From Haloplanus salinus (GTDB lineage: Archaea > Halobacteriota > Halobacteria > Halobacteriales > Haloferacaceae), in the NCBI RefSeq assembly GCF_003336245.1, contig NZ_QPHM01000001.1, positions 992,001-1,056,000 of the forward strand: a stretch of 64,000 bases of DNA. The letters are read 5' to 3'. The translations under genes and the position numbers were made by a program. The notes below the pieces were generated by a model. It worked only from the letters and a program-made list of their open reading frames with translations. It had not been told where the DNA came from and ran no database searches. This document shows, one piece after another, positions 16,883 to 25,578 of the stretch (its first letter is position 1; each line of letters starts with the position of its first letter).

Positions 16883-17614
16883 CTACCCGATCACGTCCAC
16901 CACCTCGGCGTCGAGCATCCGCGCCAACACCACGCGCGAGACGTCGGTCCGGTCGTGAATCGCCGCGGCGATCGACCGCCCCGTCGCCGTCAACTCGTCG
17001 TCGTCGACCATGTTGATCAGCGGGACGACCGTCGCACTGGGCGGGGCGCGCTTGCGGCCGCCGAGCCGATCCGCGAGGACGGCGCCCACGTCTTCCGGAG
17101 TGATGGGGTCACCGAGGTCGAGACCGGTCAGGTCGGCGACGCGCTCCGGGCGGTGGACGTGGGCGTCCGAGAGCGGCTTGCCGACGACCCGCGCGCTAGC
17201 GACGGGAATGACGGTGTCGGTGGTCGTGGGAATCTGTGGTTCGCGTTCGTCGGGGGCTTTCAGTAGGCGGGTGCGGGCACCGTCGGCTTTCGTCAGCACC
17301 GGCCCGTGGCCGGGCGTCGCGCGGATGGCCGTGACCGTCTCGCGGTCGTAGCCGAGATAGCGGTCGCCGCGCTCCCGTTCGGGGACGAGGCCGAGCGGCC
17401 ACGCGTCGTCGGCCGCGTCGCGCAGCGCGCCCACGGGGTCGCGGGTGACGCGGACATCGGCGACCTGATCGTCGAAGATGGGGATGCGAACCGTCGCGGT
17501 GACGACGGCGCGATCCAACTGGTTCGCGAGCGCGTACAGCGTCGTCTTCTTGCCGCCGGCGCCGACGACGCAGACCAAGTCGGCGTCGGCCGCCAGCGCC
17601 TCGATGAGATCCAT
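16883..17614 (-). CDS. yqeC: YqeC family protein (putative molybdo-hydroxylase accessory factor)
   Basis: The 243-residue protein begins with a P-loop-like motif VGAGGKKTT (about residues 17-25), as in the YqeC family annotated as 'selenium-dependent hydroxylase accessory protein'. Later conserved features are LTKADGAR and VPLINMVDD. In bacteria yqeC clusters with molybdenum hydroxylase maturation genes; here it is convergent with mobA, which fits a molybdenum-cofactor role. Selenium use is not implied. The start ATG at 17614 (MDLIEAL) was chosen over an upstream frame lacking family similarity. Confidence 0.8.
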   Translation of the reverse strand: MDLIEALAADADLVCVVGAGGKKTTLYALANQLDRAVVTATVRIPIFDDQVADVRVTRDPVGALRDAADDAWPLGLVPERERGDRYLGYDRETVTAIRATPGHGPVLTKADGARTRLLKAPDEREPQIPTTTDTVIPVASARVVGKPLSDAHVHRPERVADLTGLDLGDPITPEDVGAVLADRLGGRKRAPPSATVVPLINMVDDDELTATGRSIAAAIHDRTDVSRVVLARMLDAEVVDVIG

Positions 17615-17728
17615 GGCGCGGCTTTCGCGCGCAGTTACTTCGGCGTATCGACGCCGAATCGAACGGGGCACGCCGACGGCGTCGAGACGGCTGGGAAGGA
17701 TCGAGAACGCCGCGAGCGTGAGCGCCGG

Positions 17729-18082
17729 CTATCGCCGGCGGATGTCGAAGCTCTTGTCCGGAGTGAGCTCTTTCAGGATTTTGCGCATCTGGTCCTCGTC
17801 GATACGGTCCTGGAGCCGGCCGCTCCGAGCGAGCGCGACGACCTGCTGTTCGGCCTGCTCGGCCACCTCGGGTTTCGACATCTGGACGGCGTTGAGCCGC
17901 TGGCGGGCGCCGTCGGTGAGGTTCTGTTTCAGGAGCGCCTGCTTTTGCGCTTCGGCCTGCTGTTGGGCGGCCTGCTGTGCTTCCGCGCGCTCGCCGCCGC
18001 CCTCTTGGGCCTGTTCTTTCAGTTCCTGCATCTTCTGCTGGCGAAGCTCTTCGATTCGTTCGTCGTCGGGGTTCCCACTCAT
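17729..18082 (-). CDS. PDCD5-family DNA-binding protein
   Basis: The 117-residue protein has a highly charged, Gln/Glu/Ala-rich N-terminal half likely to be helical, then the conserved core [20 protein letters not shown]...[18 protein letters not shown]. These are hallmarks of the archaeal homologue of human PDCD5 (TFAR19), a three-helix-bundle nucleic-acid-binding protein. It follows the S19e gene on the same strand after 110 bp, a conserved archaeal arrangement. The cellular role in archaea is not settled. Confidence 0.92.
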   Translation of the reverse strand: MSGNPDDERIEELRQQKMQELKEQAQEGGGERAEAQQAAQQQAEAQKQALLKQNLTDGARQRLNAVQMSKPEVAEQAEQQVVALARSGRLQDRIDEDQMRKILKELTPDKSFDIRRR

Positions 18083-18193
18083 GCGTACGAGTTCCGTCGA
18101 GACGGTAAAAACGATTTCGGAGGCCGAGGCGGTCGGAAGCGACCGTCTCGGAGCGGTGGCGGTCCGGAGCGACCGCCGCGGTACGGTCCGCGT

Positions 18194-18649
18194 CTACGCG
18201 TACTTTTCGAGTTCGGGGCGGTCGAGGTCCTCGAGCACGTCGGCGGCCACCTCGTCGAGGAAGCTCTGGCCCGCGGGCGTGGCGACGCGGCCCTCACCCT
18301 GTGCGGTGGAGACGAGGCCTTCGTCCTCGAGTTGCTGGAGGGCGGTCCGGATGATGTTCTTGCTGCCGGCGTCGGCGTGCGCGGCGGCGACGCGGTAACG
18401 CGTCGACCCCTGGTTGTGGTCGCCGTAGGCCGTCGAGAGGCGGTCGACGCCGACGGGGCCGTCGACGGCGACTTTCCGGAGGAGGCTGGCCGCGCGAGTC
18501 GGCCAGAAGTCGTCCTGCTGGGGCGGAAGCTCCTTGCCGACGCCAGTCTTGGCGTAGCCGATCCAGTCGGGGGCGTCGATGCGGTCCTCGAGTCGGTCGG
18601 CGAGCGCCTCGATGAGCGCGTCCGCCGGCACGTCGTAGAGGGTTACCAT
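18194..18649 (-). CDS. rps19e: Small-subunit ribosomal protein eS19
   Basis: The 151-residue protein is a winged-helix ribosomal protein of the small subunit found in archaea and eukaryotes. Recognisable stretches are DWIGYAKTGVGKELPP, FWPTRAASLLRKVAVDGPVGV and GSKNIIRTALQQLEDEGLV. The ATG at 18649 (MVTLYDV) is the family start; a longer frame adds 12 unlikely residues. It is upstream of the PDCD5 gene, with which it is likely co-transcribed. Confidence 0.95.
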   Translation of the reverse strand: MVTLYDVPADALIEALADRLEDRIDAPDWIGYAKTGVGKELPPQQDDFWPTRAASLLRKVAVDGPVGVDRLSTAYGDHNQGSTRYRVAAAHADAGSKNIIRTALQQLEDEGLVSTAQGEGRVATPAGQSFLDEVAADVLEDLDRPELEKYA

Positions 18650-18689
18650 TGGCCCAGGATTCCCGCCGACGGCGTTTAAACCCATCGTA

Positions 18690-19760
18690 TTAGGTGCGCG
18701 AGCCGCGTGACCGAAGCCCGACGGCGCCGGTCACGAGGCCGCCGAGCACCGTCGGCGTCCAGTAGACGGCGCCGCGGAAGACGACGACGGCGGCGAGCGC
18801 GACGGCTTCGGTGACGCCCGGGAGCGGCGCGGTGACGAGGAGGACGACGAGGACGCTCTCGATGCCGCCCGCACCGCCGGGCAGGGGCGTCACGCCCGCG
18901 ATGGCGCCGATGGGGACGACAAAGAGCGCGACGGAGACGGGGATAGGGTGACCGATGGCCTGGAAGGCGAGCCAGAGCCCGAGCATCTGACAGAACCAGC
19001 CCAGAGCGGAGAGTGCGAGCGCGAGCGTGAGGCCGCGGGGGTTGGCCGCGACGCGCTCGATGGCGCGGAAGAAGCCGTTGATCCGGCGTTCGATGCCGCC
19101 GGCGGTCGGGACGGGCACGCGGGGCAGCCGGCGGGCGACCCGCCGGATGATCGGCGTGAGGACGCCGACGACCCGCGATTCGAGCCGATAGCGGCGCTGC
19201 CAGCCGAGATAGACGAGCGTGGGGACGCCGACGGCGAGAACCCCCACCGCGGCAAGGGCGAGTTCGAGGCGGCGGCTCGTGCCGAGCGCGACTTCGGTGG
19301 CGAAGTAACCCACGCCGACGAGGGCGATGGTGATCGAAGGGACGAAATTCAGCGTGTCGACGCTGGCGATGGCGGCCAGCCCCTTTTCGTACTCGGTGTC
19401 GGCCACGCGCGAGATGAGCAGGGCGGTGATCGGTTCGCCGCCCGCCTGCCCGAACGGTGTGACGTTGTTCGCGAACATGGCACCGGTGAACACGAGGAAA
19501 GCCTGCGGGACCGACAGCGAGACGCCGAGGACGTCGAGGACGACGCGGAGCGAGAACCCCCACGCCGCCAGCCAGCCGAGCGTGGCGAGGAGGACGAGCG
19601 TCACCAGTCGGCGGTCGGCGCCCGCGAGCGTCGAGAGCAGGTCGTCGACGCCGGCGGCGGAAAACAGGACTGCGAAGACGGCGAGCGCACCGGCGAACCC
19701 GAGTATCGTCGCTCGAATCCGTCCGCCGGCCATGCCTCCGAGGTTGGAGAGGCGACGCAT
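18690..19760 (-). CDS. Flippase-like (lysylphosphatidylglycerol synthase TM region) membrane protein
   Basis: The 356-residue protein has about eight hydrophobic segments and the UPF0104/AglD-like landmarks FANNVTPFGQAGGEP and GVTPLPGGAGGIE. Members include bacterial MprF flippase domains and haloarchaeal proteins tied to protein glycosylation or lipid translocation. No partner gene for either process is adjacent, so the substrate is open. The ATG at 19760 lies 25 nt from a TATA-like box shared with thiL; an in-frame ATG at 19733 is possible. Confidence 0.82.
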   Translation of the reverse strand: MRRLSNLGGMAGGRIRATILGFAGALAVFAVLFSAAGVDDLLSTLAGADRRLVTLVLLATLGWLAAWGFSLRVVLDVLGVSLSVPQAFLVFTGAMFANNVTPFGQAGGEPITALLISRVADTEYEKGLAAIASVDTLNFVPSITIALVGVGYFATEVALGTSRRLELALAAVGVLAVGVPTLVYLGWQRRYRLESRVVGVLTPIIRRVARRLPRVPVPTAGGIERRINGFFRAIERVAANPRGLTLALALSALGWFCQMLGLWLAFQAIGHPIPVSVALFVVPIGAIAGVTPLPGGAGGIESVLVVLLVTAPLPGVTEAVALAAVVVFRGAVYWTPTVLGGLVTGAVGLRSRGSRT

Positions 19761-19780
19761 TAACCCACCGGATCGGCGTC

Positions 19781-19790
19781 CCTTTTACCC
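19781..19790. promoter_or_regulatory. Shared divergent TATA-like element (flippase gene / thiL)
   Basis: CCTTTTACCC sits midway between two divergent start codons, centred about 25 nt from each (19760 on minus, 19810 on plus). Both transcripts would be leaderless. The arrangement implies that transcription of the two genes competes or is coordinated. Confidence 0.5.
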
Positions 19791-19809
19791 CCGGCCGCGA
19801 ACGCCGGCC

Positions 19810-20679
19810 ATGGACGAACGGAGTGCGTTGGGACTGCTCGCCGGGTGGGTCGACGCCGCCGGCGACGACGCCGCGGTGATCGACGGACTGGTGATCACGA
19901 CCGACATGCTCCACGCGCGGACGGACTTCCCGGGGGGCACGACCCGCTACACGGCGGGGTGGCGGTCGATCGGCGCGTCGTTGTCTGACGTGGCGGCGAT
20001 GGGCGGGACGGCGACGGCCGCCGTCGCCGCTTACGGCGCACCGGCGTTCGACGCCGAGGAGATCGCGGCGTTCGTCGACGGCGCGAACGACGTGTGCGAC
20101 CTGACCGGGGCCGCGTACGTTGGCGGTGACCTCGACGACCACGACGAGTTCACCGTCGCCGGGACGGTCGTCGGTCGGGTCGACGACCCAGTCTTTCGGC
20201 ACGGCGCGGCTCCCGGCGACGCCGTCTACGTGACCGGAACGTTGGGGCGGACGGGGGCGGCGATCCGCGAGTTCGAGCGGGGGAACGTCGAGCGGGGGAA
20301 CGAGCTCTTCCGGTTCGAGCCGCGGGTCGCGACCGGCCGGCGACTCGCCGGCGTCGCCAGCGCGATGATGGACTCCTCGGACGGCCTCGCGCGCTCGCTC
20401 CACCAGCTCGCCGCGGCGAGCGACTGTGGGTTCGCGGTCGAGTGGGATCGGCTCCCGGTCGACCGGGCCGTCGACGCCGTCGCCGACGACGACGCCGCGC
20501 GTCGCGAACTTTCGACGTTTTTCGGCGAGGACTTCGAACTCGTCTTTACCGGCCCACGGGCGGCCGTGGAGTCGACCCGCGGGGCGCTCGGCGCCCCGAT
20601 CACCCGGATCGGACGGGTGACCGACGACGGCGTCCTCGCCGACGGCGACCCGCTCCCGGACCGGGGCTACAGCCACTAA
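19810..20679 (+). CDS. thiL: Thiamine-monophosphate kinase
   Basis: The 289-residue PurM-superfamily enzyme phosphorylates thiamine monophosphate to the pyrophosphate cofactor. Diagnostic features are DDAAVIDG near the N-terminus, ITTDMLHARTDF, the SLSDVAAMGG motif and MDSSDGLARSLHQLA in the C-terminal half. The enzyme is slightly shorter than the bacterial one (about 320) because of a short N-terminus. It is convergent with the site-2 protease gene with a 4-bp overlap of stop codons. Confidence 0.9.
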   Translation: MDERSALGLLAGWVDAAGDDAAVIDGLVITTDMLHARTDFPGGTTRYTAGWRSIGASLSDVAAMGGTATAAVAAYGAPAFDAEEIAAFVDGANDVCDLTGAAYVGGDLDDHDEFTVAGTVVGRVDDPVFRHGAAPGDAVYVTGTLGRTGAAIREFERGNVERGNELFRFEPRVATGRRLAGVASAMMDSSDGLARSLHQLAAASDCGFAVEWDRLPVDRAVDAVADDDAARRELSTFFGEDFELVFTGPRAAVESTRGALGAPITRIGRVTDDGVLADGDPLPDRGYSH

Positions 20680-21803
20680 CCGAGAAGCTGGATGGGGACG
20701 AGCAGGAAACAGAGCGCGCCGAGCGCGAAGGTGAGGAGGCCGACGAGTTGGCGCTTCCAGCCGAGCGGCGTCTCGTCCGCGGGGTTGGCGGGGCCGTTGT
20801 AGGCGATGACGGTGGCGAACAGACCCCAGAACGCCCAGAGGCCGACCGACTCGTTGAACGAGAGATCACGCACGAAGTAGAGGTAGGCCGCGAGACCGAA
20901 CAGGGCGAAGGGAACGAGCGACGCGACCGTCTCCTGACGCCGGCCGAGCATCGCACGGACCATGTGTCCGCCGTCGAGTTGGCCGACAGGAAGCAGGTTG
21001 AGGACGGTGAAGAACATCCCCACCCAGCCACCGATGATGACGGGGTGGACGGTCTTGGTGGGGTCGGCGTAGCTGGTCGGCTGCCCGAGCGCCGTCGCGA
21101 TCAGGTCGAGGAGCGGCGGGTTGTTGAAGACGATGACCTGTGCCGAGGAGTCGAGAACGTCCGGCGGAATCGTTATCGGGTCGAGCGAGAGGCCGACGGC
21201 GGTCACGACGACGGTGGCCACGAGGCCGGAGAGCGGCCCGGCGACGCCGATGTCGAACAGGGTCCTGCGGTCGGGCATCCGCCCGCGCATACGGATGATC
21301 GCCCCGAGCGTTCCGAAGGGGACGACGAAGGGGATGAGGTACGGGAGAGAGACGTCGACCCGGTGGTAGCGGCCAGCGAGGTAGTGGCCGAGTTCGTGGG
21401 TCGTGAGCACCCCGAGGACTGCGGCGGTGAACGGCCACGCTCGCAGCGCGAGCAGGGGGTTGTCTGCGATGTCCGACGGCGGGATGTAGTACCACACGAT
21501 GGCTCCGACGAGTAGCGTCGAAAAGACCGTCGCGACGAACAGGGCGAGGTTGAGCCACGGGACGCCGTCGATCCGGCCGTCGGCGGGCGTCGCGACGACG
21601 ACCGTCTCGCGCGGTTCGCGGCCGGCTTCGAGGTCGACGCGGTAGCCGGCACGCCGGAACGGCTCGCGGAGTTCGTCGGCGAGCGAACTGCGGGGGACGA
21701 GCGGTTCGCCGTAGTAGCGGAGGCTGTCCCCGTCGCTCTCGGTGTCGCGGACGTAAAATACCGGTTCCAGGGCGTCAGACGGCGGCCCATCGACTCCGTC
21801 CAT
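20676..21803 (-). CDS. Site-2 protease family (M50) intramembrane metalloprotease
   Basis: The 375-residue protein has a soluble N-terminal part of about 80 residues and then six or more membrane segments. The zinc site HELGH is at residues 136-140 and the third ligand motif NLLPVGQLDGGH at about 269-280, as in archaeal S2P enzymes. Such proteases cleave membrane-anchored regulators within the bilayer. Substrates are unknown. The membrane-anchored regulator at 36444 is one conceivable type of target, but nothing links them directly. Confidence 0.92.
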   Translation of the reverse strand: MDGVDGPPSDALEPVFYVRDTESDGDSLRYYGEPLVPRSSLADELREPFRRAGYRVDLEAGREPRETVVVATPADGRIDGVPWLNLALFVATVFSTLLVGAIVWYYIPPSDIADNPLLALRAWPFTAAVLGVLTTHELGHYLAGRYHRVDVSLPYLIPFVVPFGTLGAIIRMRGRMPDRRTLFDIGVAGPLSGLVATVVVTAVGLSLDPITIPPDVLDSSAQVIVFNNPPLLDLIATALGQPTSYADPTKTVHPVIIGGWVGMFFTVLNLLPVGQLDGGHMVRAMLGRRQETVASLVPFALFGLAAYLYFVRDLSFNESVGLWAFWGLFATVIAYNGPANPADETPLGWKRQLVGLLTFALGALCFLLVPIQLLG

Positions 21804-21903
21804 CGGCAGCCGGTACGTCGCTCAGTCGTATAAAACCCGTGAAGTAGGGGGGTGCCGTGTGACACGACGGCGAAGCCCGGCGGGGACCAGGCGACCGACG
21901 GGC

Positions 21904-22158
21904 CTACGCGGGTTCGATTCGCCAGGTGGTCGCGCTCGTGTACGACCACTTCTCGACGGACAGTTCAGTCGCGGAGTCGCGCAGTTTGACCATCAGGGCG
22001 CCGATCTCCTTGGGTGAGAGACCGACCTCGTCGGCGATGAACTTACTCTTGAAGTAGAGTTCACCGTCCTGCGCCTTCGAGAGCAGGTACTGCTTTAGCC
22101 GCTCCTCTTTCGACGCGCTGTCGTCGGTCTCGGTGGAGGGGTCTGCGGTTGCGCTCAT
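21904..22158 (-). CDS. Small winged-helix-like protein (haloarchaeal DUF7123 type)
   Basis: The 84-residue soluble protein has a basic helical core with KEERLKQYLL, FIADEVGLSPKEIGALM and a C-terminal beta stretch WSYTSATTWRIEP, consistent with a small winged-helix DNA-binding fold. It is strongly conserved in haloarchaea as I recall it, annotated only as DUF7123. A TATA-like TATATGCC near 22181-22188 lies about 25 nt from the ATG. The preceding 213 bp are unusually A/T-rich for this genome and carry several TATA-like stretches, suggesting a strong or regulated promoter. Confidence 0.8.
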   Translation of the reverse strand: MSATADPSTETDDSASKEERLKQYLLSKAQDGELYFKSKFIADEVGLSPKEIGALMVKLRDSATELSVEKWSYTSATTWRIEPA

Positions 22159-22371
22159 GTGTTGTCGCCTCGCTTCGGCGTATATGCCGAGGGGTGTTAT
22201 AAAGGGCGGAACGTTCGGAGCAGTTCGGTCAGTTTTATCGATTTACCCGGTTTCGTGAACGATTCAGGACGTTTTACGAGGGCATGAGACATTTTATACG
22301 ACTCTATCGCAGTTTGTTTCTTCAAAAGTTGGTTAAAATATAGTCGGGTCGAAACGCCGGTTTTCGGGGGT

Positions 22372-23145
22372 TCAGGGCCGCTCGTGGATCCAGAACTCCG
22401 CCTCTTCGGTCGACTCCTTCTTGAAGATCGGCACCTCGTCTTTGAGTCGGTTGATGCCGTCCTCGACGGCGCGGAAGGCCTCCGTCCGGTGGCCGGCGAG
22501 GACGACGACGAACACGATGTCCTCGCCTTCGCGGAGGACGCCGGTACGATGGTGCATCAACACCTCGAAGACGCCGTCGCGGGCCTCGAGTTCCTCGCGG
22601 ATGGTCCGCATCCGGTCGGCGGCAACGCCCTCGTACTTCTCGAACGCCAGCTGCGTGGTCCGGGCGTCGTTCTCGGAGTCCTTCACGCGGACGCGACCGG
22701 TGAACGTCGCGATGGCGCCCGAGCGTTCCGCGAGGGGCGACGCCTTCGCCCGCTGGACGAGCGATTCGAGGGTGACCCGGGGCTCGACGTCGGCGGCGGC
22801 GTCGAGGACGGGGTCGAGAGTCGCGTCGGCGTCGGGAAGCGTCACGAGAGCGTCGGCCGCGGCGTCGCCGATGGCGACCGTCGGGAGGCGGGCGGCGTCG
22901 AAGCCGGCGGTGAGGGCGTAGTCGAAGTCGGGGACGAGCGAGTCGAGTAGGTCGGAGAGCGTGTGGCCGTCGCCCGCGCCGATCCACGAACCGTCGGCCG
23001 AAAGGCCGTAGGCCGCGCCGGCGTCGGTGTCGCGGGCGGCCGTCTCGGGGAGCGTTTCGACGGTGGCGACCCGACCGTCCAACCGGGGGACGAGTCTGTC
23101 GGCGAGGTCGACGGCACCGGGACCGACGAGGTTGAGCGTCTTCAT
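22372..23145 (-). CDS. moaE: Molybdopterin synthase catalytic subunit with degenerate MobB-like N-terminus
   Basis: The C-terminal ~140 of 257 residues are MoaE: GAIATFTGRVRVKDSE, MHHRTGVLREGED and VPIFKKE with active-site lysine. MoaE adds sulfur from the MoaD-type thiocarboxylate to precursor Z. The first ~115 residues resemble MobB, but the P-loop is degenerate (LVGPGAVDLAD, no GKT). Lys235 and Lys242 have the same 7-residue spacing as the two MoaE lysines reported to be modified by SAMP1 in Haloferax. Such fusions are usual in haloarchaea. No moaD is adjacent. Confidence 0.9.
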   Translation of the reverse strand: MKTLNLVGPGAVDLADRLVPRLDGRVATVETLPETAARDTDAGAAYGLSADGSWIGAGDGHTLSDLLDSLVPDFDYALTAGFDAARLPTVAIGDAAADALVTLPDADATLDPVLDAAADVEPRVTLESLVQRAKASPLAERSGAIATFTGRVRVKDSENDARTTQLAFEKYEGVAADRMRTIREELEARDGVFEVLMHHRTGVLREGEDIVFVVVLAGHRTEAFRAVEDGINRLKDEVPIFKKESTEEAEFWIHERP

Positions 23146-23263
23146 AGGCGAGAAAGCGGACGGGGGCCCTTAACGCTGTCTCGACCGGGTGCGAGTCGCG
23201 AGTCCACACCGCACGATAGCCGCTTGGCAACCCTTAAGCCGGCATCGCGGCAACGCGTGGCCA

Positions 23264-23974
23264 ATGCGAGTGGTCATCTCCATCGGCGGGAGCGTCCTCG
23301 CCCCTGGCCTCGACGCCGGCCGCGTCGCGGGCCACGCGGCGGCGGTCGAACGTCTCGTCGAGGCGGACTGCGAGGTCGGCGCGGTAGTCGGCGGCGGCGG
23401 CGTCGCCCGCGACTACATCGGGGCGGCACGGCGTCTCGACGCCAACGAGGTACAGCTGGACCAGATCGGCATCGACGTGACGCGGATCAACGCGCGCCTG
23501 CTGATCTCGGCGCTCGGCGACCGCGCCGCCCCGTCGCCCGCCCACGAGTACGAGGGCGCGGGCGAGGCCCTCCGCCGCGGCGACGTGGCCGTCATGGGTG
23601 GCGTCATGCCCGGACAGACGACCGACGCCGTCGCCGCGGCGCTCGCGGAGTACGTCGACGCCGACCTGCTGGTCTACGCCACGAGCGTCGACGGGGTGTT
23701 CAGCGCCGATCCCGACGCCGATCCCGACGCCGAACAGCACGCCCGACTCACGGGCACGGAACTGGTCGACCTCGTCGCCCCGATGAGCCGCGGCGCCGGC
23801 GCGTCGGCGCCGGTCGATCTGCTGGCGGCGAAACTCATCGAGCGCTCGAAGATGCGGACCGTCGTCCTCGACGGTACCGACCCCGAACGCGTCGCCGCGG
23901 CCGTCCTCCACGGCGATCACTCCGGAACCGACGTGGTTCCGGAGGGGAGCCACGACCCGGAGCGGTGGACATGA
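23264..23974 (+). CDS. pyrH: UMP kinase (archaeal type)
   Basis: The 236-residue amino-acid-kinase-fold enzyme phosphorylates UMP to UDP. Features include VISIGGSVLAP at the N-terminus, VVGGGGVARDYI, the MGGVMPGQTTDAVA stretch and the DGVFSADP motif. A TATA-like CCTTAAG about 28 nt before the ATG supports this start and a leaderless mRNA; the longer frame is a shadow. The stop overlaps the lysS ATG (ATGA), so the two genes are co-translated. Confidence 0.94.
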   Translation: MRVVISIGGSVLAPGLDAGRVAGHAAAVERLVEADCEVGAVVGGGGVARDYIGAARRLDANEVQLDQIGIDVTRINARLLISALGDRAAPSPAHEYEGAGEALRRGDVAVMGGVMPGQTTDAVAAALAEYVDADLLVYATSVDGVFSADPDADPDAEQHARLTGTELVDLVAPMSRGAGASAPVDLLAAKLIERSKMRTVVLDGTDPERVAAAVLHGDHSGTDVVPEGSHDPERWT

Positions 23975-25578
23975 ACGACGGTCACAACGCGTTCTGGGCC
24001 GACGACGTCGCGGACGAAATCGAGGCCCGGAACCCCGACGACCCGGTCGTCATCAAGGGCGGCGTCTCGCCCTCGGGCGTCCCCCACCTCGGCCATTTCA
24101 ACGAGATTATGCGTGGCTACTTCGTCGCCGCCGTTCTCCGCGAACGCGGTCACGAGGTCCGACAGGTGTTCACGAGCGACGACCGCGACGCCCTGCGGAG
24201 CGTCCCCCGGACCCTCGCCGACTCGGACTGGACCCTCGTCGGCCTCGGCGACGTGGACGCCGGCGCCCTCGGGCGCAACCTCGGCGTTCCGTACACGGAC
24301 ATCCCCGATCCCTTCGGCGACCACGAGTCCTACGGCGACCACTTCACCGACCTGTTGGCCCGGAGCGCCGAAGCCGTCGGCGTCGAGGTCGATCTCGTCT
24401 CGAACACCGACTACTACGAGTCCGGAGCGTTCGAGGCCGTCACCCGCGAGGTGTTGGAGAAGCGCGACCTGGCCCGCGAGGTCCTCGCCGAGTATCAAGA
24501 CGGCGTCGACGAGGATTACGTCCCCTTCATGCCCCAGTGTTCGGCGTGTGGAAAGCTGACACAGGACGTTCGCGGCGTCGACCTCGACGCGGGAACGGTC
24601 GCGTACCGCTGTTCCGGCCTCGACGCCGGCGGCGATCACATCGACGGCTGTGGGCACGAGGGGACCGCTACGTTCCGGGAGGGCAAACTCCCGTGGCGCT
24701 TCGAGTGGCCGGCCCAGTGGAAGGTGCTCGGGGTCGACTTCGAACCCTTCGGGAAGGACCACGCGGAGGGCTCGTGGCCGAGCGGCGAGGACATCGCCCG
24801 CCGGGTGTTGGACGTCGAACCGCCGGTGCCGATGACCTACGAGTGGTTTACGCTCAACGGCGACCCCCTCTCGTCGTCGGCGGGCAACGTCGTCACCGTC
24901 GACGAGGTGCTCTCCCTCCTCGAACCCGAGGTGTTGCGCTACTTCTTCGTCCGGAACCCCAAGCGTGCGAAGGACTTCGACGTGGAGCGTATCGACCTCC
25001 TCGTCGACGAGTTCGATCGCTTCGAGCGCGTCTACTTCGGGGAGGAGGCGGACGCGGACCTCGGACCGCTCGCCGAACGGGCCTACCCCCTTCTCGTCGA
25101 CGAGGTGCGCGAGGAACGCGTGCGCCTGCCGTACACGTTCGCGGCGGTGCTGGGGATGACCGACGACCGAGGCCTCCGGGTGCGGATGGCGCGCAATCAG
25201 GGCTTTATCCACGACGACACGCCCGAGTGGGCGATAGAGGCCGCCCTCAAGCGGGTCGAGCGCGCACGCACGTGGGCCGAGCGCACGAACAACGCGTACG
25301 ACTACCGCCTACAGGCCGAGTTGCCCGCGACCGACCTCGACGACGACACCCTCGCGGCGCTCGACGAGCTGGCGGACTTCGTGGCGGAGGGTCACGACGG
25401 CGAGGAGATACAGGGGCAGATGTACGAGATTCCCCGCGACCACGGCGTCGAGGTGGGCGATTTCTTCGCCGCGGGCTACCGGCTCTTCTTCGACGACACG
25501 GAGGGGCCGCGGCTCGGGGAGTTCCTCGGCGAACTCGACGAGTCGTTCGTAGTGCGACGGCTCCGCCGCGAGGGGTAG
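23971..25578 (+). CDS. lysS: Lysine--tRNA ligase, class I
   Basis: The 535-residue protein is the archaeal class I LysRS, unrelated to the bacterial class II enzyme. The HIGH-like motif is HLGH (GVSPSGVPHLGHFNE) and the KMSKS-like loop reads SSSAGNVV. A zinc-knuckle region with CSACG and a later C-x-H-C cluster precedes the KMSKS region. The C-terminal helical domain binds the anticodon. It is co-translated with pyrH and abuts, convergently, the cupin gene stop. Confidence 0.95.
   Translation: MNDGHNAFWADDVADEIEARNPDDPVVIKGGVSPSGVPHLGHFNEIMRGYFVAAVLRERGHEVRQVFTSDDRDALRSVPRTLADSDWTLVGLGDVDAGALGRNLGVPYTDIPDPFGDHESYGDHFTDLLARSAEAVGVEVDLVSNTDYYESGAFEAVTREVLEKRDLAREVLAEYQDGVDEDYVPFMPQCSACGKLTQDVRGVDLDAGTVAYRCSGLDAGGDHIDGCGHEGTATFREGKLPWRFEWPAQWKVLGVDFEPFGKDHAEGSWPSGEDIARRVLDVEPPVPMTYEWFTLNGDPLSSSAGNVVTVDEVLSLLEPEVLRYFFVRNPKRAKDFDVERIDLLVDEFDRFERVYFGEEADADLGPLAERAYPLLVDEVREERVRLPYTFAAVLGMTDDRGLRVRMARNQGFIHDDTPEWAIEAALKRVERARTWAERTNNAYDYRLQAELPATDLDDDTLAALDELADFVAEGHDGEEIQGQMYEIPRDHGVEVGDFFAAGYRLFFDDTEGPRLGEFLGELDESFVVRRLRREG

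Noticed and set aside
21900-21920. GGGTTCGATTCGCC resembling a tRNA 3' half
   Set aside because: It encodes the conserved C-terminus of the DUF7123 protein, and no acceptor stem partner is present.
22197-22292. 31-codon lysine-rich ORF on the minus strand in the A/T-rich gap upstream of the DUF7123 gene
   Set aside because: The TATA-like stretch directly abuts its ATG, so a transcript including the start is unlikely, and the composition merely follows the A/T-rich promoter region.
22963-25578. Very long open frame (871 codons) on the plus strand across the moaE-pyrH-lysS region
   Set aside because: Its C-terminal part is lysS itself; the upstream portion is Arg/Pro-rich antisense or out-of-frame shadow typical of high-GC genomes.
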